Assembly: GCA_007922225.1 (NCBI GenBank)
Contig: ML680053.1
Location: 11,983,036-12,047,035 of the forward strand
DNA from: Emydura subglobosa
Taxonomy: Eukaryota; Chordata; Testudines; Chelidae
Length of the DNA stretch: 64,000 nucleotides
Direction: 5' to 3'
Below, in pieces: positions 31,429-43,563 of the stretch (its first letter is position 1; each line of letters opens with the position of its first letter). The notes below the pieces were generated by a model. The model was not told the origin of the DNA and did not search any database. It worked only from the letters and a program-made list of their open reading frames with translations. Made by a program: the position numbers and the translations under genes.

Positions 31429-32679
31429 AAAAGTCTAAAAGAAAGGGATCTTTCCCATGTCCTCCACTTGAGGACATATTTTGTATTGGGAGAAGAATGC
31501 CAGCCTTTAATTCTGTTTATTGCTTTAGTACTCACTGTCATTCTTCTGCTCTGAAGAATGCATTTCTGGACTAGTGTTTGTTTTCTTGCTGCATGCTGCA
31601 CAATAAAGTTGTCCTCCTAATTTGCTTGCACTTCCTGCTGTGAAAGGTGATGATCAGCAAACACTCTAATGTCATGTACTCACACTTTCTGTGCACACTT
31701 TTATTGACAGACTGAACAGAGTAAATCTGTCAGGTTTAATGCATTGATAATATTAATGGAAAGTTCTTCTACTGAAGTAAGAATTACATTGACCATAACT
31801 TGTGTAGTGAATTTATTAAACTGGAGTGGATAGTTATTATAGTCAAAGTGAACAGGGGCATTCTAGCAACCAGCCAGGTGTCCAGGCCATTGCCAATTAT
31901 TGGGATAAACTATCAGTTATTCTTCTTGCTGCTTTTAGCCGTTTTCAGGCCTTTGTAGGAACTTAGCATAATTAGGCAAACAGGGAGGTGAGGGATAGTA
32001 GACAGTGAACATGTGAACTGAGCCTGGCTCGGTGTGGTGTCTCTCTGTGAATATGCTGGGCAGATGTCTGTGAAAAACAGGAAGTCTGGATACATTTTAG
32101 AATTGTTGGTATGGGGAAATTTAGCTTTCAGACTAACAGCTTAAGGCACTCTAATCACCTGTTGTATTTGTATATGCTTAAGACTAATAAGTGGAAACTT
32201 TGGTAAAAGCTTCTAATGGGAATTGCTGGAGACTGTTAAGTAAAGCTTTAAAGTTAAAGCACTTCGTTTGGATTTGTCTGTGCTAGCCATATAGCAGGCA
32301 GAAGTAATGCGTTTCTTTTGGCTTATTTCCTGGTACTGACTCACAGAGACTAAAAGTTTCAGGGTCGAGGAACCCTGGGTAACAGAAGCATCAGGGTTGA
32401 AATTCCTGAACGTCCTATTACCACAGGTAATTCATTCACCAATAGGTTTGAGTCAACATTTCAGCCTTCAGAGGTAGATACATTGTTCACTTTGATTTAC
32501 TTCAGTGGGGCCAGGATTTCACTTCAAAGGGTTTTTGAATGTGACCCTAACTGAAATCCTGTCTACTCGGTTTTGACGTGAAAGATCTGACCTGAGGTAA
32601 TTTGCGCTCCTTCATCACCAGAGGGGATAGAGGAGTTTCAATATGGTGATTTTTATGGATTTGCAGGATTTGTCCTTCA
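31429..32679. other. Unassigned stretch
   Basis: Ordinary AT-rich sequence; nothing recognised. Confidence 0.4.
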
Positions 32680-32740
32680 ATGTGTGATGTGAAATGCTTT
32701 AGGATTAAAGAAGCCATATAAATGACTGTTGTTGTTAACC
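32680..32740 (+). mobile_element. MIR tail scrap
   Basis: GTGATGTGAAATGCTTTAGG...AGCCATATAAATGACTGTTGTTGTT resembles the 'AAGCGCTTTGAG...GCTATATAAATG' tail of MIR. Confidence 0.45.
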
Positions 32741-33130
32741 TGTAGAGAAACCAGGTGACCAGATACATTTAATGTGAATGGAATGCTGAAGACTTCATAT
32801 CCGAATGTGTTACTGTAAATTAGAATATTGACACTCCACCTACATTAATGTTACTCACAGGCTTTTCCAAGGCAGTCATTACAGTGTGTGACCACCTCTC
32901 TGGCTATGTCTGCACAGCAATGTAAGCCTAGGGTTAATGACTTGAATCAGCTGACCTGTGTAAGGGACACCAGAGCTTGAGCATCTACATTGCATTTTAA
33001 CCCTAGGGTAAGAATTTTCTACCTTGTGCTCAAACCTAGGGCTCTGGCATCCACACCGCAGTGCCCAGACCTGAGTCAAAGTAAATGTATCCCAAAGTGC
33101 CTGGCACCCCTCTCCTGCTCCAAGGTCAAT

Positions 33131-33260
33131 ATTCTAGCCCTAGAAATGTGGTACACAGTAGGAAAACTCTGCTGCCCACCCTGTTGCCTAACTGAGGCGG
33201 TGCTATTGACTCAGGTGCCCATATAGAGCACATGAATACATAAACTGCATAATTAGCTCC
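33131..33260. repeat. Internal direct duplication, left copy
   Basis: From ATTCTAGCCCTAGAAATGTGG to CATAATTAGCTCC; repeated at 33766-33899 in the same orientation with scattered substitutions and a 4-base insertion in the right copy. Confidence 0.9.
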
Positions 33261-33474
33261 GTTGGTGGCTGTCTCAGTAGAATGACTGCAGTTTGAGAAG
33301 GCCCATCTTGAGAACAACCATCTACTCTGAGAATGGGGCTTTCCAGCTCTAAGGTGCGTCACATTGCCCATGCCCTCCTGTTCTGAGGCTATTAGGACCT
33401 CAGTCTCCCAGGCTGTCAAACTATTAAAATGAAACTTTGCAATTCTTAATTTTTTAAAATGGGATGTTCACTGA

Positions 33475-33530
33475 AGGTGTTTTTGTTTGGTTGGTTGTTT
33501 TTTGGTTTGTTTTTGTCTGTTTTGATGTCA
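33475..33530. repeat. TG/T-rich low-complexity run
   Basis: Degenerate GTTT/GGTTT repeats. Confidence 0.6.
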
Positions 33531-33765
33531 AATGTAGGTTTCAGAGGAACCCCTCCCTCCTCCAACCCAGCCTGGCTGTTGTCAGCTGCAGAGTGGAGAA
33601 ATGCATCCCTAAGGCTTGGGGTGCAGTGTGCTCCAGCACCCACCAGAGATCCCTTATTTTTTTTATAGGGCCAAATGCTGGAGTCTTGGTTTCAGTCCTT
33701 GCTCAGATATAATTCCTATTTCCTTCACCAGGAATACTCACATGAATAAGAGAAGCAGTGTAGAC

Positions 33766-33899
33766 ATTCTAGCCCTGGAAACGTGGTGCACTATAGGAAA
33801 ACCTACTGCCCACCCTGTTTCCTAACTGAGGCAGTGCTATTGATAGGACTCAGGTGCCCATATGGAGCACTTGAATACATAAACTGCATAATTAGATCC
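33766..33899. repeat. Internal direct duplication, right copy
   Basis: Partner of 33131-33260, about 635 bp downstream. Preceded by CAGTGTAGAC, which resembles a transposon end and hints that it belongs to a second related element. Confidence 0.9.
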
Positions 33900-34110
33900 T
33901 ACATATTATCTGTCTGGGGTCGAGAGCCAGCTCTGATAGCTCACTCTCCTGGGTTAAAGAAAACCTTGCATTTCTCTAAAGAGTATTCTTACTTTACTTT
34001 TTGCTGTCCAATATTCTTACTACTTATTACTTGGACAAAGTGCTTGGGGGCAGGAGGAGGGTTGGTTCAACTATATCAAATAGAAATTTAGCATGGATAT
34101 AAAAACTGAT

Positions 34111-34128
34111 GTTTTTTTTTTTTTTTCC
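34111..34128. repeat. Poly-T tract
   Basis: A run of about 17 T residues. Confidence 0.9.
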
Positions 34129-35139
34129 AAATAAAGTATCAAAGCCACAGTGCCCCCAGTGGGAATGGAAAAGTCATGTAACTGAGCCACTCAGCCACAC
34201 TTCCTAGTCCTCCCTCTATCTGCTTCCCCAGGGCCCAAATCCTGGTTCTGTGAGGACTATGGCAACTATATTTTAAACTTGAAAATTAATCCAGCTCTGA
34301 GCAGGATTACCTGTCACTGAAGCATCAGAATGCCAATTAGCCGTTGCTACCCAGCTGGGAAAATGCCATCAACATCTTTTTAATTCCTTTTTCTCATTTA
34401 AGATGGGTTCCTTTTTTCCTTCAGTCAAAGGCAATATGTCCCAAGGATTCATTATCCCTGCCCCTGCTGCACACGGGGAGGCAGGAATAAGGAATCCTCT
34501 GGAGGCTGTAGGGAAGTTTTGGGGCTGGGCTCACAGTATGCACAGTGTGGGCACTCCTGCACACACAACCTCAGGAGAGAGGGAGGGCCTGGGAGCAAGG
34601 AACAGAGCCAGAGTGGGACCAAGCGGCTGCCTGGCAGGGAGGGGAGTGGCAGAGCTCCTAGCTCAGCATGGACAGAAGAGGGATGAGCCCCAACATGCCA
34701 GAGGCTGGGAGCTGCCTCCCACCTGGCAACTTTGCTCCCTGCTCTGGGAAAGCTCTGCGCAGCAGCAAGGTGGAGCTGAAGCCTGAGATGTCGCCATGGC
34801 AAGAGGAGCAGGAACAGGGAGCACCTTCGGCCAGGTAGTAAAGGCATTTCCGGTTGCTGAGTTGGCTACCTGCAGCGCTGCTCCACTGGGAGCAGGAACT
34901 CTGGGATACATCCAGAGGACTTCTGGGTCCCGAGTCAAATCAGGGCTATCTGTGCACACAGGAAAGCCATGAGGCTCAGACCCTAGACCCAGCTTAACAT
35001 GGGCTCGCACTCGGGATCGGAGCCCTAGGTTAGCATTAGTGCTGTGTGGATGCAATGGGGGGTTGGCTTGAGCCTAGGCTCAGACCCAAGCTTAAGTTGC
35101 GATGTAAACATACCCTCAGTCATGAATGGGTTTAGTCTT

Positions 35140-35395
35140 GCAGCAACTCTGTGAGTTAGGGAAGTACTATTAACCCAGCTTTCAAAATCGGGAACAGTGA
35201 TGGAGAGAGATTAGTGGCCTGATTTCCAAAGATACTGAGCAACTGCACTTCCAACTTGGGCACCTCCGCATATCAAGCCACAATGGACTCTGCTAGGACA
35301 CAGAGGAAGTCTGTCTCAGAGCTAAGAATAAAATCAAGATCTTCCGACTCCTGGTCCAGTTCGTTAACTACTACACGACCGTCCTTTCTTTAATC
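35140..35395 (-). mobile_element. MIR SINE with an inserted or diverged centre
   Basis: GCAACTCTGTGAGTTAGGGAAGTACTATTAACCC at the left and CTTCCGACTCCTGGTCCAGTTCGTTAACTACTACACGACCG at the right are the antisense tail/core and tRNA-like head of MIR. Between them 35225-35285 resembles the GCCTAA palindromic family. Confidence 0.6.
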
Positions 35396-35934
35396 AATGT
35401 TGATTTAAATTATTTTAATTTTGGTGACTACCAAATGAAATATAGTATAAGACATCTACTTGAGAAATTTGATTAAAAGAAAAGTGGCTGTCACTTTGGG
35501 GGTGACCGGCAAATCCAGAATGAAGAAAGCTGCTGAAATAAATAAGGTGCTGCTGAAACTACAAGTGTCTCCCCAAGAGACTAAACAAACTTAGAACTGT
35601 CCAAAGAACTGAGCTGAGAACACACTTATCACAAGTGAAGGAGCAACACACTATCTCCAAAGAAACAGTCATATTTTATTACCTACTAGGCCTGTCAAGT
35701 GCAGGACCACCGACATCTTACCATCAAGGTATTACTGACAGCTTTTATTCCAATCTTAGAAATCTGAACATAAGCCTCCAATGGCTCCATGTGTTTTTAT
35801 AGTTATTGTAGCAATTCAAACCTGAAGTTAAGTGTATTTATTTTTCTTCAAATGGCCTGAGCCTCTGGACAAACCCTTATTCCCTTTAAAGGGAGTTTTG
35901 CCTAGTTAAGACCTGCAGTTTTATTATTATTTTT
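35396..35934. other. Unassigned stretch
   Basis: Nothing recognised. Confidence 0.4.
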
Positions 35935-36058
35935 TGATTTTTTGCACAGGTGCCTACAAGCACCATTCAAGGCCCATGTTCCCATGGTGGTAAGCACGGA
36001 CTAAATACAGACTATAAAGATGGTCCCTGCCCCGGAAAGCTTGCAATCTAAGCACATC
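35935..36058 (-). mobile_element. CORE-SINE tail fragment
   Basis: AAGATGGTCCCTGCCCCGGAAAGCTTGCAATCTAAGC is the antisense tail common to these SINEs. Confidence 0.65.
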
Positions 36059-37689
36059 AGTAATCAGTTTAAACCCAAAGTGCTTCCACAATTGTCAGTA
36101 TAGTTTGCTATGCTCAGCACTGGATATGTTATACAAAAGTTATTCTCACCATTGCAGGAAGCAATGAACAATGCTTTTGATGGATTTTAGTGGTGAAGAG
36201 TAAAAATCAAGGTTATGGCAACTCAGTTGCAACTGTTCTTGTTCGGACAACTACAAATACTAAGATATACACAGAGAACGCACTGGTTCATGCTACCCAG
36301 TTTCACTGTTTTTTGTACCAGAGTTCACAACTGCCACTCTACTAAAAGAAAATCCCAGTCTAAATGGTCAGCTAATTATCACACTAATTTATTTTTTCAT
36401 AAGAACAGCAGTGATTTGCTGCCTTAATCTGAGGTATTATAATAATATCCTGCACTATAATGTCGGCTGCAAATGCATTAATTGAAATGATTTCAAGGCT
36501 AATTACATGAAACAGCAAACTAGTGTACCCAAACTGACAAGCTAAAATACAATGAACAATTAATTTGCCTTTTCCATTCTCTGAATGGCAGGCATTTAAA
36601 ATTTGATACAGCTTTGGGATGTACACACCTTGACACCTTCACAGGTGACTGTAACTGTTTACCAGCTATCAAGCTTGTATTATTATGCTCTCCAAAACTG
36701 ACAGCGTGAGCCAAACAACGTTTATTATTCCTCCTCTTTTCCCACTATAATTTCCATCCTACTCCCCCCCTCTATCTTTTATCTTCCTACCTGGCTTTGA
36801 ATTTATGGAACTTCTGTTTGAAAAAAGAAAACAAAACAAGCAAACAACCAAAAATGTCCCTACAACAAAATGAAACAAAACAATGTTGAACAATTGGATA
36901 TGAAATATAGCCAATCTTTGATAGAGGTAGGATTCAAATTTAGGCTTGTCTGATCCCCAGCCTTGTGCTCAGTTCAGTAGGATGTACACACACACTTTGT
37001 AGTGCAACTGGCCTGTTGATTTATTTAATGATTCAGTAAATGACGTACCTGCCCCTCTGAGTCAGAACTGAACCAACATGCTAACTTTGTGAGACCAGGG
37101 GTATTAACCCCATTATCCCAGTCAAATTCCAAAATAAATAATTTGCTTTCTGTCTACTTAAATTTCCTCCTGCAGTTTCAGTGAGAAAAGTTATTCTCTT
37201 CCAAACTATTGTGTAATGTCACTGGCACAGAAGTGGCTACTTTTTAATGGTGGCTGAGCACTCGATGAACTATCTCCATAAAGTGATTTTTTTTGGAATT
37301 TGGAAATACTGATGAACTTGTTCTATATATTCACATTCGGAGAAGGAGAGTTAGTTACCTCTTTTCTCAGCAGTTTCTCAATGGGGAAGGAAGGTAATCA
37401 CTTGATGATTACCTGTTCTATTCATTCCCTCTGAAGCACCTGGCATTGGCCACTCTCAGAAGACAGGATACTGGTATGACCTAGCATAGCCTTTCTTATG
37501 TTATGTTCTTAAGGTGAGGTGGTAGCATGCAGTGAATGTAGCATTCTGAAGGCACCTGCATAGGACCCAGGCTCGTCTAAAGTAATTCTTCACAAAAAGG
37601 TGACTGTATTTCAATGTTAGCTGGCTAATGTGCAGTAAGAATAGTGCAAACTGTGCGATAATGTCTATGCAATTTGAGGATGTAGTTAG
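36059..37689. other. Unassigned stretch with a strong conserved-element-like block
   Basis: 36370-36720 is repeat-free and rich in homeodomain-type TAATTA/ATTA words (GCTAATTATCACACTAATTT, ATGCATTAATTGAAATG, GGCTAATTACATG, ACAATTAATTTGCC). It also includes CACAGGTGACTG, an E-box-like CAGGTG. It resembles vertebrate conserved non-coding elements, but that needs alignment. The remainder is not recognised. Confidence 0.4.
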
Positions 37690-38030
37690 AGAGGAATGAG
37701 TGGTTAGGGAGGAAGTGTGGGCATCAGGGGAGCTGGCTTCAGTTCTCAACTCTGCTTCAGGCTTCCTATGTGACCACAGGCAAATCATTTGGTGCCTCAA
37801 TTTCCCCCACTTGTAAACTGGGGATATCACTTCTTTACCTCACAGGGACGTTGAGGATAAATGCCTTAAGGTATTCAGCTACTAAGGTGATAGCATCCAT
37901 GAAAGTACCCCAGATAAGCTGTCTAGATGGATAGAAACTGCCATGTAATGTACAGTACTGTGAATACATAAAGGGCTTTGAGATAAGTGCTCTGTCAGTG
38001 TAAGTATCAGCTATTAGTAGTGCTCTTAGG
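37690..38030 (+). mobile_element. MIR SINE, long copy
   Basis: Head GAATGAGTGGTTAGG, core CTATGTGACCACAGGCAAATCATTTGGTGCCTCAATTTCCCCCAC, tail CTCACAGGGACGTTGAGGATAAATG and GGGCTTTGAGATAAGTGCTC. Confidence 0.85.
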
Positions 38031-38785
38031 TTTGTAACTCTTATGTGTCTTATTGTGCAGTCTAATGAACCACTACATCCGTTGTCACTAGAGACAAGCA
38101 GCTGTTCTGTGCTCATTTCAGTGCAAACTGTCAGAGGACACGCATGTCTTCTAACAGAGACTTTACTTTAGGATTTGTTTTTTGCCTCAATTTGAAATAA
38201 AGGATATTCCAGTTGGAAGTATCTATTTTCTCTTTGCGTATGGGAAACATAACTTTTGTAATCCAGAAGCAAACATCGGGCTGTTTGGGGTCTGCTTACC
38301 ATTGGATCAGAACATGGGGCATGAAAAAAATTCATTTTTGTCCCATGTTCATAATAGATTTCCCAGTCGGGGTGGATTTTTCATTTGGATTCTGGTTCCC
38401 TTTATTCTAAACCATTACAATTTGAAGGGCAGGGTTAGACAATCGTGTCTTGTGGATCTACTTCTAGAGACAAAAATTGGAACTTCATGAAAAGTTTCAG
38501 ATAAATTAAAACAAATTTCCTGGACGACATTGTGATGGAAGAAACAGTGCTGAAAACCCAGGGGAGAATGTTCTGACTTCCTCAACACCACATCTGACAG
38601 CATGAAATCCTAGGTGCTTCCCAGCCCGCTAATGATATAGACTTCTAGCCTGTGATCATTGCTTTCATCCAAAGGACATTAGGTGGCTGCTTCTCCATGC
38701 AAACACGTTGTGCCTGTGAACCTCCAGACTGGCAAGAAATCTGAGTAGGAGGAAGAAATTTTCAGAAAGAGGTCATGTGGCTCTT
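38031..38785. other. Unassigned stretch
   Basis: Nothing recognised. Overlapping plus frames 38182-38490 and 38213-38410 lack family features. Confidence 0.4.
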
Positions 38786-38798
38786 GTTGCTAGGCAAC
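38786..38798. promoter_or_regulatory. Candidate RFX/X-box site
   Basis: GTTGCTAGGCAAC consists of inverted GTTGC/GCAAC half-sites separated by three bases, a recognised RFX binding arrangement. No adjacent gene is visible. Confidence 0.4.
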
Positions 38799-39109
38799 GG
38801 CTTCCTTTGTGTATCTGTGTTAATAATAGCATGATTTGGAGTCTGGATCTCAAACCTGGCAGCGGAAAAGAAAAAATTGCAAGTGCACATTATGGGTTAC
38901 ATTGTGTGCCAAATGGGAGGTTGCAAGGGGTCAGTCCTATTAGTGGCTGCTTGAGTACAGGGACCTCTTCCTTCAACACCCCTCTGGATACTAGACTCCC
39001 CAGAGGGGACAGGGAGGAGAAAGGGTGTGGGTGCATGACACTACTGTACTGTCTAGCAGAGCTGACTGGCTGGAGAGGGAAATGCTTACAGCTCTACAGA
39101 AATCATCTG

Positions 39110-39562
39110 AAGGCTGGAGAAAGTGCCTTATAGTGAGAGACTTAAACTGTATAGTTTATTTAAAAAAAAAAAAAAAGTTTGAAAAGTGACTTAATTGCTG
39201 TGTATAAATACCTTCCTGGGGAGACAATAATGGGTACTAGAGGACTCTTTAATTTAGTGGAGAAAGTCATAACAAGAACCAATGGCTGGCAGCTGAAACC
39301 AGACACATTCAAGTTAGAATTAAGACACAAGTTTTGAACAGTGAGGGTGATGAACCATTGGAACAAACTACTGGATTCTCCATCTCTTGATGCCTTCAGA
39401 TCAAGACTCAATGCCTTTCTGGAAGATGTATGTTAGCCAAACACAAGCTCCACACAAGACATTCCAAAAGAGTAACTGGGTGAAATGTAATGGTCGTGAT
39501 ACAAAGGAGATCTGACTAGAGGACCTACTGGTCCCTTCTGGCTTTAAAAATCTATGAATTTA
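39110..39562 (+). mobile_element. Old CR1 LINE 3' fragment
   Basis: TGGAGAAAGTGCCTTATAGTGAGAGACTTAAACTG, then AGAACCAATGGCTGGCAGCTGAAACCAGACACATTC, GATGAACCATTGGAACAAACTACTGG and TCTGACTAGAGGACCTACTGGTCCCTTCTGG with a CTATGAATT end. Decayed C-terminal ORF2 plus 3' UTR, interrupted by a poly-A tract at 39161-39176. Confidence 0.75.
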
Positions 39563-40464
39563 AAGAGTGTACCCCAAAGGACTAGAGTTCTCCTGGGGCA
39601 GTGCCTCTTCATACCACCCCTGTGCAGCCTACCACCTAATAGGTACAATGGCCTCATGTTTCATGTAATGTATGTGAAGAATAACACCTGATGAGTCTAT
39701 CACCCTTATGTCACACAGCGCATACATTTCAAGTTATGAAGGTAATACAGTGTGTGTTTGTGTGGCTCAACTAGAACTTTTCAGTGTCGCCCCTTTTTGA
39801 CTCAAGCAGCTAGACAAAGTTTGGGGCCTTGGGGATGTTCCAATGGGGAGTAGAAACTGATAATGGAGTTAGGTATTCTCTTTGAAGCAATCTTGTTTAT
39901 TTAAAAGGAAGGTACAAAGTCCTGCTTCTCTGAATTCAGAAGGAACCCAAACAGGTGATAGCTTCTTTGCTTACCTCCCCAAGCTTCTTTAGCCACCACC
40001 AGTCCCACAGCCTCCTTCTACCCTTCTCCACAATCTTACCATGCTTAGACTTCTGCTTGGCTTGCTTGCTTGCTTTTTGCCTTGTGTCTCTGTTCTCTCT
40101 TCCCACACACACTTTACCCAAAACACTACTCAGCAAAAGCTTCTCCATCCCCCCTTCCCATCTAAAACTGCCAGGTGGGTTCATACCCTTTTGTTTTAGG
40201 TGGGAGGTGTTGTGATTAACTTATCCATACAGTTATGTTAATTGAAGGGTGCACTCACACCCATCAACCTCACTATGGTTTAATTCTCCCCATAACAAGG
40301 ATTCACCCAGCTCATAACAATAGTCATTTTCTTCTGGAAAACACAACACCCACTTGTACTTACTTAATGAGCCTTTTCTGTTTTGTTTTTATCCCCTGTG
40401 AATTCTTTCTTTCTGGTCTGTATGGTGTTTTTTTGTTGTTCTCTATCTGAATCTAACACAACTG
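39563..40464. other. Unassigned stretch
   Basis: Pyrimidine-rich between 39990 and 40160. The complementary open frames 39936-40184 and 39955-40215 shadow each other. Nothing recognised. Confidence 0.4.
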
Positions 40465-40560
40465 TTACTAATATTTATTTTTGGAGTGCTGACTGTTTTC
40501 TGCACACTGCAAAGAAGACCAGGGGCCTGCCTTAAAGAAACTTACGATCTACCAAGAGCT
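40465..40560 (-). mobile_element. CORE-SINE tail fragment
   Basis: TATTTATTTTTGGAGTGCTG...CAGGGGCCTGCCTTAAAGAAACTTACGATCTA is the antisense SINE tail, diverged. Confidence 0.45.
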
Positions 40561-41350
40561 TAGATTCCTATAGGATCCAATGGCTGTGCAAAGCACTAGT
40601 TGCATTTTCAACCTGACTCATGCCTGCTGCATGGCAGAATCAGCTCAGGGAAAAATCCCATTTATCTGTACGAAACTTGAGCGTTCTGAAGGTGTCATTG
40701 ATTAATTGGCATGAGGATGGAGACATAAGTATATGGTGTATCATGTGAATGCACGTAAATGAGGCAGCCCAACAGAGCTGACAATATACTGACACAGTTG
40801 GTGGATATGATAGTAGCTGGTATGTCTGACAGAGACCATTGTGCCACTCTAACCACTGATGGCAGCAGTTTAAGTGAAATTGGGACAATAAAACTTTTAC
40901 ATCTTAACACCTTGTGTCTTTGAAGGTACTCTCCAGTGTAGGCCTGGTGCTTGAACTCACTCCTATAAACTCAGGGCAATGCACTAGCAGATCCCTTTTC
41001 AGGATATGTGCCTATGGTTGTTGCAGAGATTTCAAATCCCATATAAACAGATCGCATCAGACTGGTGTGTATACCAGGTCGGAGAACCACCACATTTTTT
41101 ATTAAACATCTGGAAACCAATAAGTCACCTCTATTGCCTACTGCTCCATGGCACCTGGCCTCAAATGGAAATGTTTGAGTCCAAAATGGAATTTAGAATA
41201 GCAGACTGACAAAATTTTCAGTGACAATTTTCATCCAAAACTCAATTTTGAAAATTTTCTTAATAAGTCATCTCTTTTTCTTAAACAGGGCCTTTGAAAA
41301 TTTTTACTCGTGGTGTTTAACTATAGATCAAATAAATATACAATGGTGAT
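40561..41350. other. Unassigned stretch
   Basis: Nothing recognised. Confidence 0.4.
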
Positions 41351-41511
41351 AAATTCAAAGGGCCTAAGTGACTTAAGAACTAAGTCTTATTTTCAAAAGT
41401 GATTGAGCCCCATTGACTTGAAATGGGATTTAAGGTCTGAAGTGTCTAAGTCACTTTTGAAAGTAGGATTAAGGCTCCTAAATTACGCAAGTACTTTGAA
41501 AAATTTTACCC
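41351..41511. mobile_element. Palindromic MITE of the GCCTAA/TTAGGC family
   Basis: GGGCCTAAGTGACTTAAG...TTTCAAAAGTGATTGAGCCCCATTGACTTG is mirrored by GTCTAAGTCACTTTTGAAAG...TTAAGGCTCCTAAATTA. Other pieces are at 7788/9175, 50812, 51415 and 63862. Confidence 0.65.
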
Positions 41512-42544
41512 CGTCTCTAGGCCACAGTCAAGTATTTCTAGTCTTTGAGGCTATTGCTTAAGGCAGATTTCGTTGTGTCTGTAAATCACTTTTCTTTCTT
41601 TTTAGTTTTTTGCAAATCTGAGTCAGGTTTTGTATAAATTGGAGCCAAAGTATCCATAAAATACTTATAAAAATGCAAAGTCGCATCAAAACTCTCCACA
41701 TATTTAAATGTGGGTGTTTATTTTTTTTAAATGTTGCGGGTCGTGAAAGTTTGTTTTAGATCTTGAATTTGTTTTAGCTGGTTGCATACAACTGGAGAAT
41801 CCTGCCAGAGCCAATTATATGCTGATGAGGAAGGTGACAGCAGCAGCTGGTGGGTCAGATGGCAGCCCATCTGTCTGCTGGTTTAGCAGCTCCAAGCGTG
41901 AACAGAAAAGTCTGTAGACCTTCTGCAATCAGGATAAGGCAACTATAGGGGGTTTAAAACTTTATCCAAATCATCATGTCCCGAAACTAGTTTAGGAAAC
42001 ATTAGCTAAAGCACCAATGCCCACTTCCTTCCCAGAGCAGCTGGGGCTGTGCTCTGGAGTGTGGCCACAGGATTACGGAAGAAAGTTATCCTCCCACTCA
42101 GACTGTGGAATGGCAGTGCAGTTTTAGGGCTCAAGTAACCTCCAAATTGCTTATACACTTCCCTTTATAGCCACATAGTAGCAACTCCCACTCCAACCTC
42201 CGACCTGTTTCACCATTGAATAAGGTTTTGGTCAAACAATTTCACTCAGCTGTTCCTCCCAATCCTTATTCTGCTCTGATGCATAGAGAACTCCGTGGAG
42301 AAAACTGAGAATTTTGTGCATCCCTGAAAGGGATTTCTGAATCCTGCCTCCTTTCCTACACAGTTGGGGGCAGATCCTCAACTACTGTGATTGGAGCTAT
42401 GACAGTTTACAAAGAACTGTTGCATGGAGCCCCACAGAACGGGCCAGGATTGCCCCAAAGACAGCGCTTTCTCACACATCAGCAACAACAAGGAGGAAGT
42501 GATGAAAAAAAGCAATGCTATGGACTGACCTCAGAGGGGCTAAT
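41512..42544. other. Unassigned stretch
   Basis: 41845-41895 includes a small hairpin (CAGATGGCAGCCCATCTG). Nothing else recognised. Confidence 0.4.
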
Positions 42545-42580
42545 GATCTCATTTACTATGATCTGATCTCATTTACTATG
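42545..42580. repeat. 20-bp tandem duplication
   Basis: GATCTCATTTACTATGATCT (42545-42564) is followed immediately by GATCTCATTTACTATG (42565-42580), an exact partial second unit. Confidence 0.9.
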
Positions 42581-43324
42581 CCACTGTAAATTATAAGTGA
42601 CTGCACTGGGGATAATACAGTTACAGCTGGTGTAAGGACAATTGGAATCAAGCCCTGATAGACAGGAGGCTTTTGCTCACATGTGCATGGAAAGCACTGA
42701 AATGTAAAGTGCCCTTTGCTCTCTTGTAGAAGAATAAATGGTTAGCTACTGATGGGACACAGGTGTCAAGACTGATATAGTTTTCAGTTCTTCAGCTGGC
42801 TTGAGGCCAATGGCTTAGTAATTTTTTCTTTCCTGTGGATCAAAGATAGGATGGGGAAAAGGTGGTTAATGGTGCCACTTATGTTCACATTTACTTTGGA
42901 ATATCATCCACCCAGGGATTTTTTGTGACAGTGATGTGTGAGATAGTACTGGTCTGCTCTCATTTTTCCTGCTTTCTGATTTGAGCAGTGGAAAAAAGAT
43001 GATGATGATGGCAGAACCAGGCATTTCCCATTTTGAGTTATTTGCAGAGCGTGAGTGCAAGGAATATGAGTGAAATTCAGAAATGAAATCTAAGAATGGT
43101 AACACATTTTGAAGAGAGACAATGTAGAAGAGGGCATCAGGGCTACAAAAAAGATTTTTTTGAGTAGGCCACATCATGCCTGAGGAACAAGATATACAGG
43201 AGGTGGATCAGCTCTGAATAAATGAAGTTAAGGGACCAAAATATATTTTGTATGTGAAGATCTGTGATACGTACCCATGCTCCCTGCTACTCATCCCTCA
43301 GTCCCACATGCCTTGCTTAAACCT
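42581..43324. other. Unassigned stretch
   Basis: Nothing recognised. Confidence 0.4.
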
Positions 43325-43470
43325 TTGGTCCCAGTTCAGCAAAACATTTGTATGTGCTGATGCTGACATACGCTCCTGGATTTTATTTGCAAGAATGTCT
43401 GTCAATTCCCTTTTTGTTGACTTCAGTGGGACTTAGCACAGGCTTAAAGTTAAGCACCTGTGTGGAGAGT
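43325..43470. repeat. Palindromic dispersed repeat
   Basis: GGTCCCAGTTCAGCAAAAC on the left and GACTTCAGTGGGACTTAGCACAGGCTTAAAGTTAAGCACC on the right belong to the family also seen at 6985-7140. Confidence 0.45.
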
Positions 43471-43563
43471 CCCATATTAACAGTGTGAAAGGGCAAGCCA
43501 TGACCTTACCCCCGGCTGTCCTGACTGATGAGGGGATGGGCAGAGAGGGGAGGTGGCTTCTTA

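Larger units (their letters stand above)
32900..35117. mobile_element. Large non-autonomous DNA-transposon-like region
   Basis: The left end GGCTATGTCTGCACAGC (about 32900) and right end GTAAACATACCCTCA (35117) are related inverted ends. The reverse complement of 34860-35117 repeats phrases of 32900-33125: CTAGGGCTC...CATCCACAC and GTATCCCAGAGTTCCTGCTCC (34886-34906, antisense) against GTATCCCAAAGTGCCTGGC (33086-33104). The interior holds a 130-bp direct duplication and a GC-rich block (34440-34860). Open frames there on both strands (34403-34786, 34452-34847) are unrelated to any transposase I recognise. The whole may be one 2.2-kb element or two related pieces. Confidence 0.45.

Noticed and set aside
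34148..34166. CTCF-like motif (CCCACTGGGGGCACTGTGG on the minus strand)
   Set aside because: Looks similar to the CTCF core but is one base short within the essential G-rich segment.
34403..34847. Overlapping 127- and 131-codon open frames on opposite strands
   Set aside because: Both are produced by GC-rich sequence. Neither has transposase or other family motifs.
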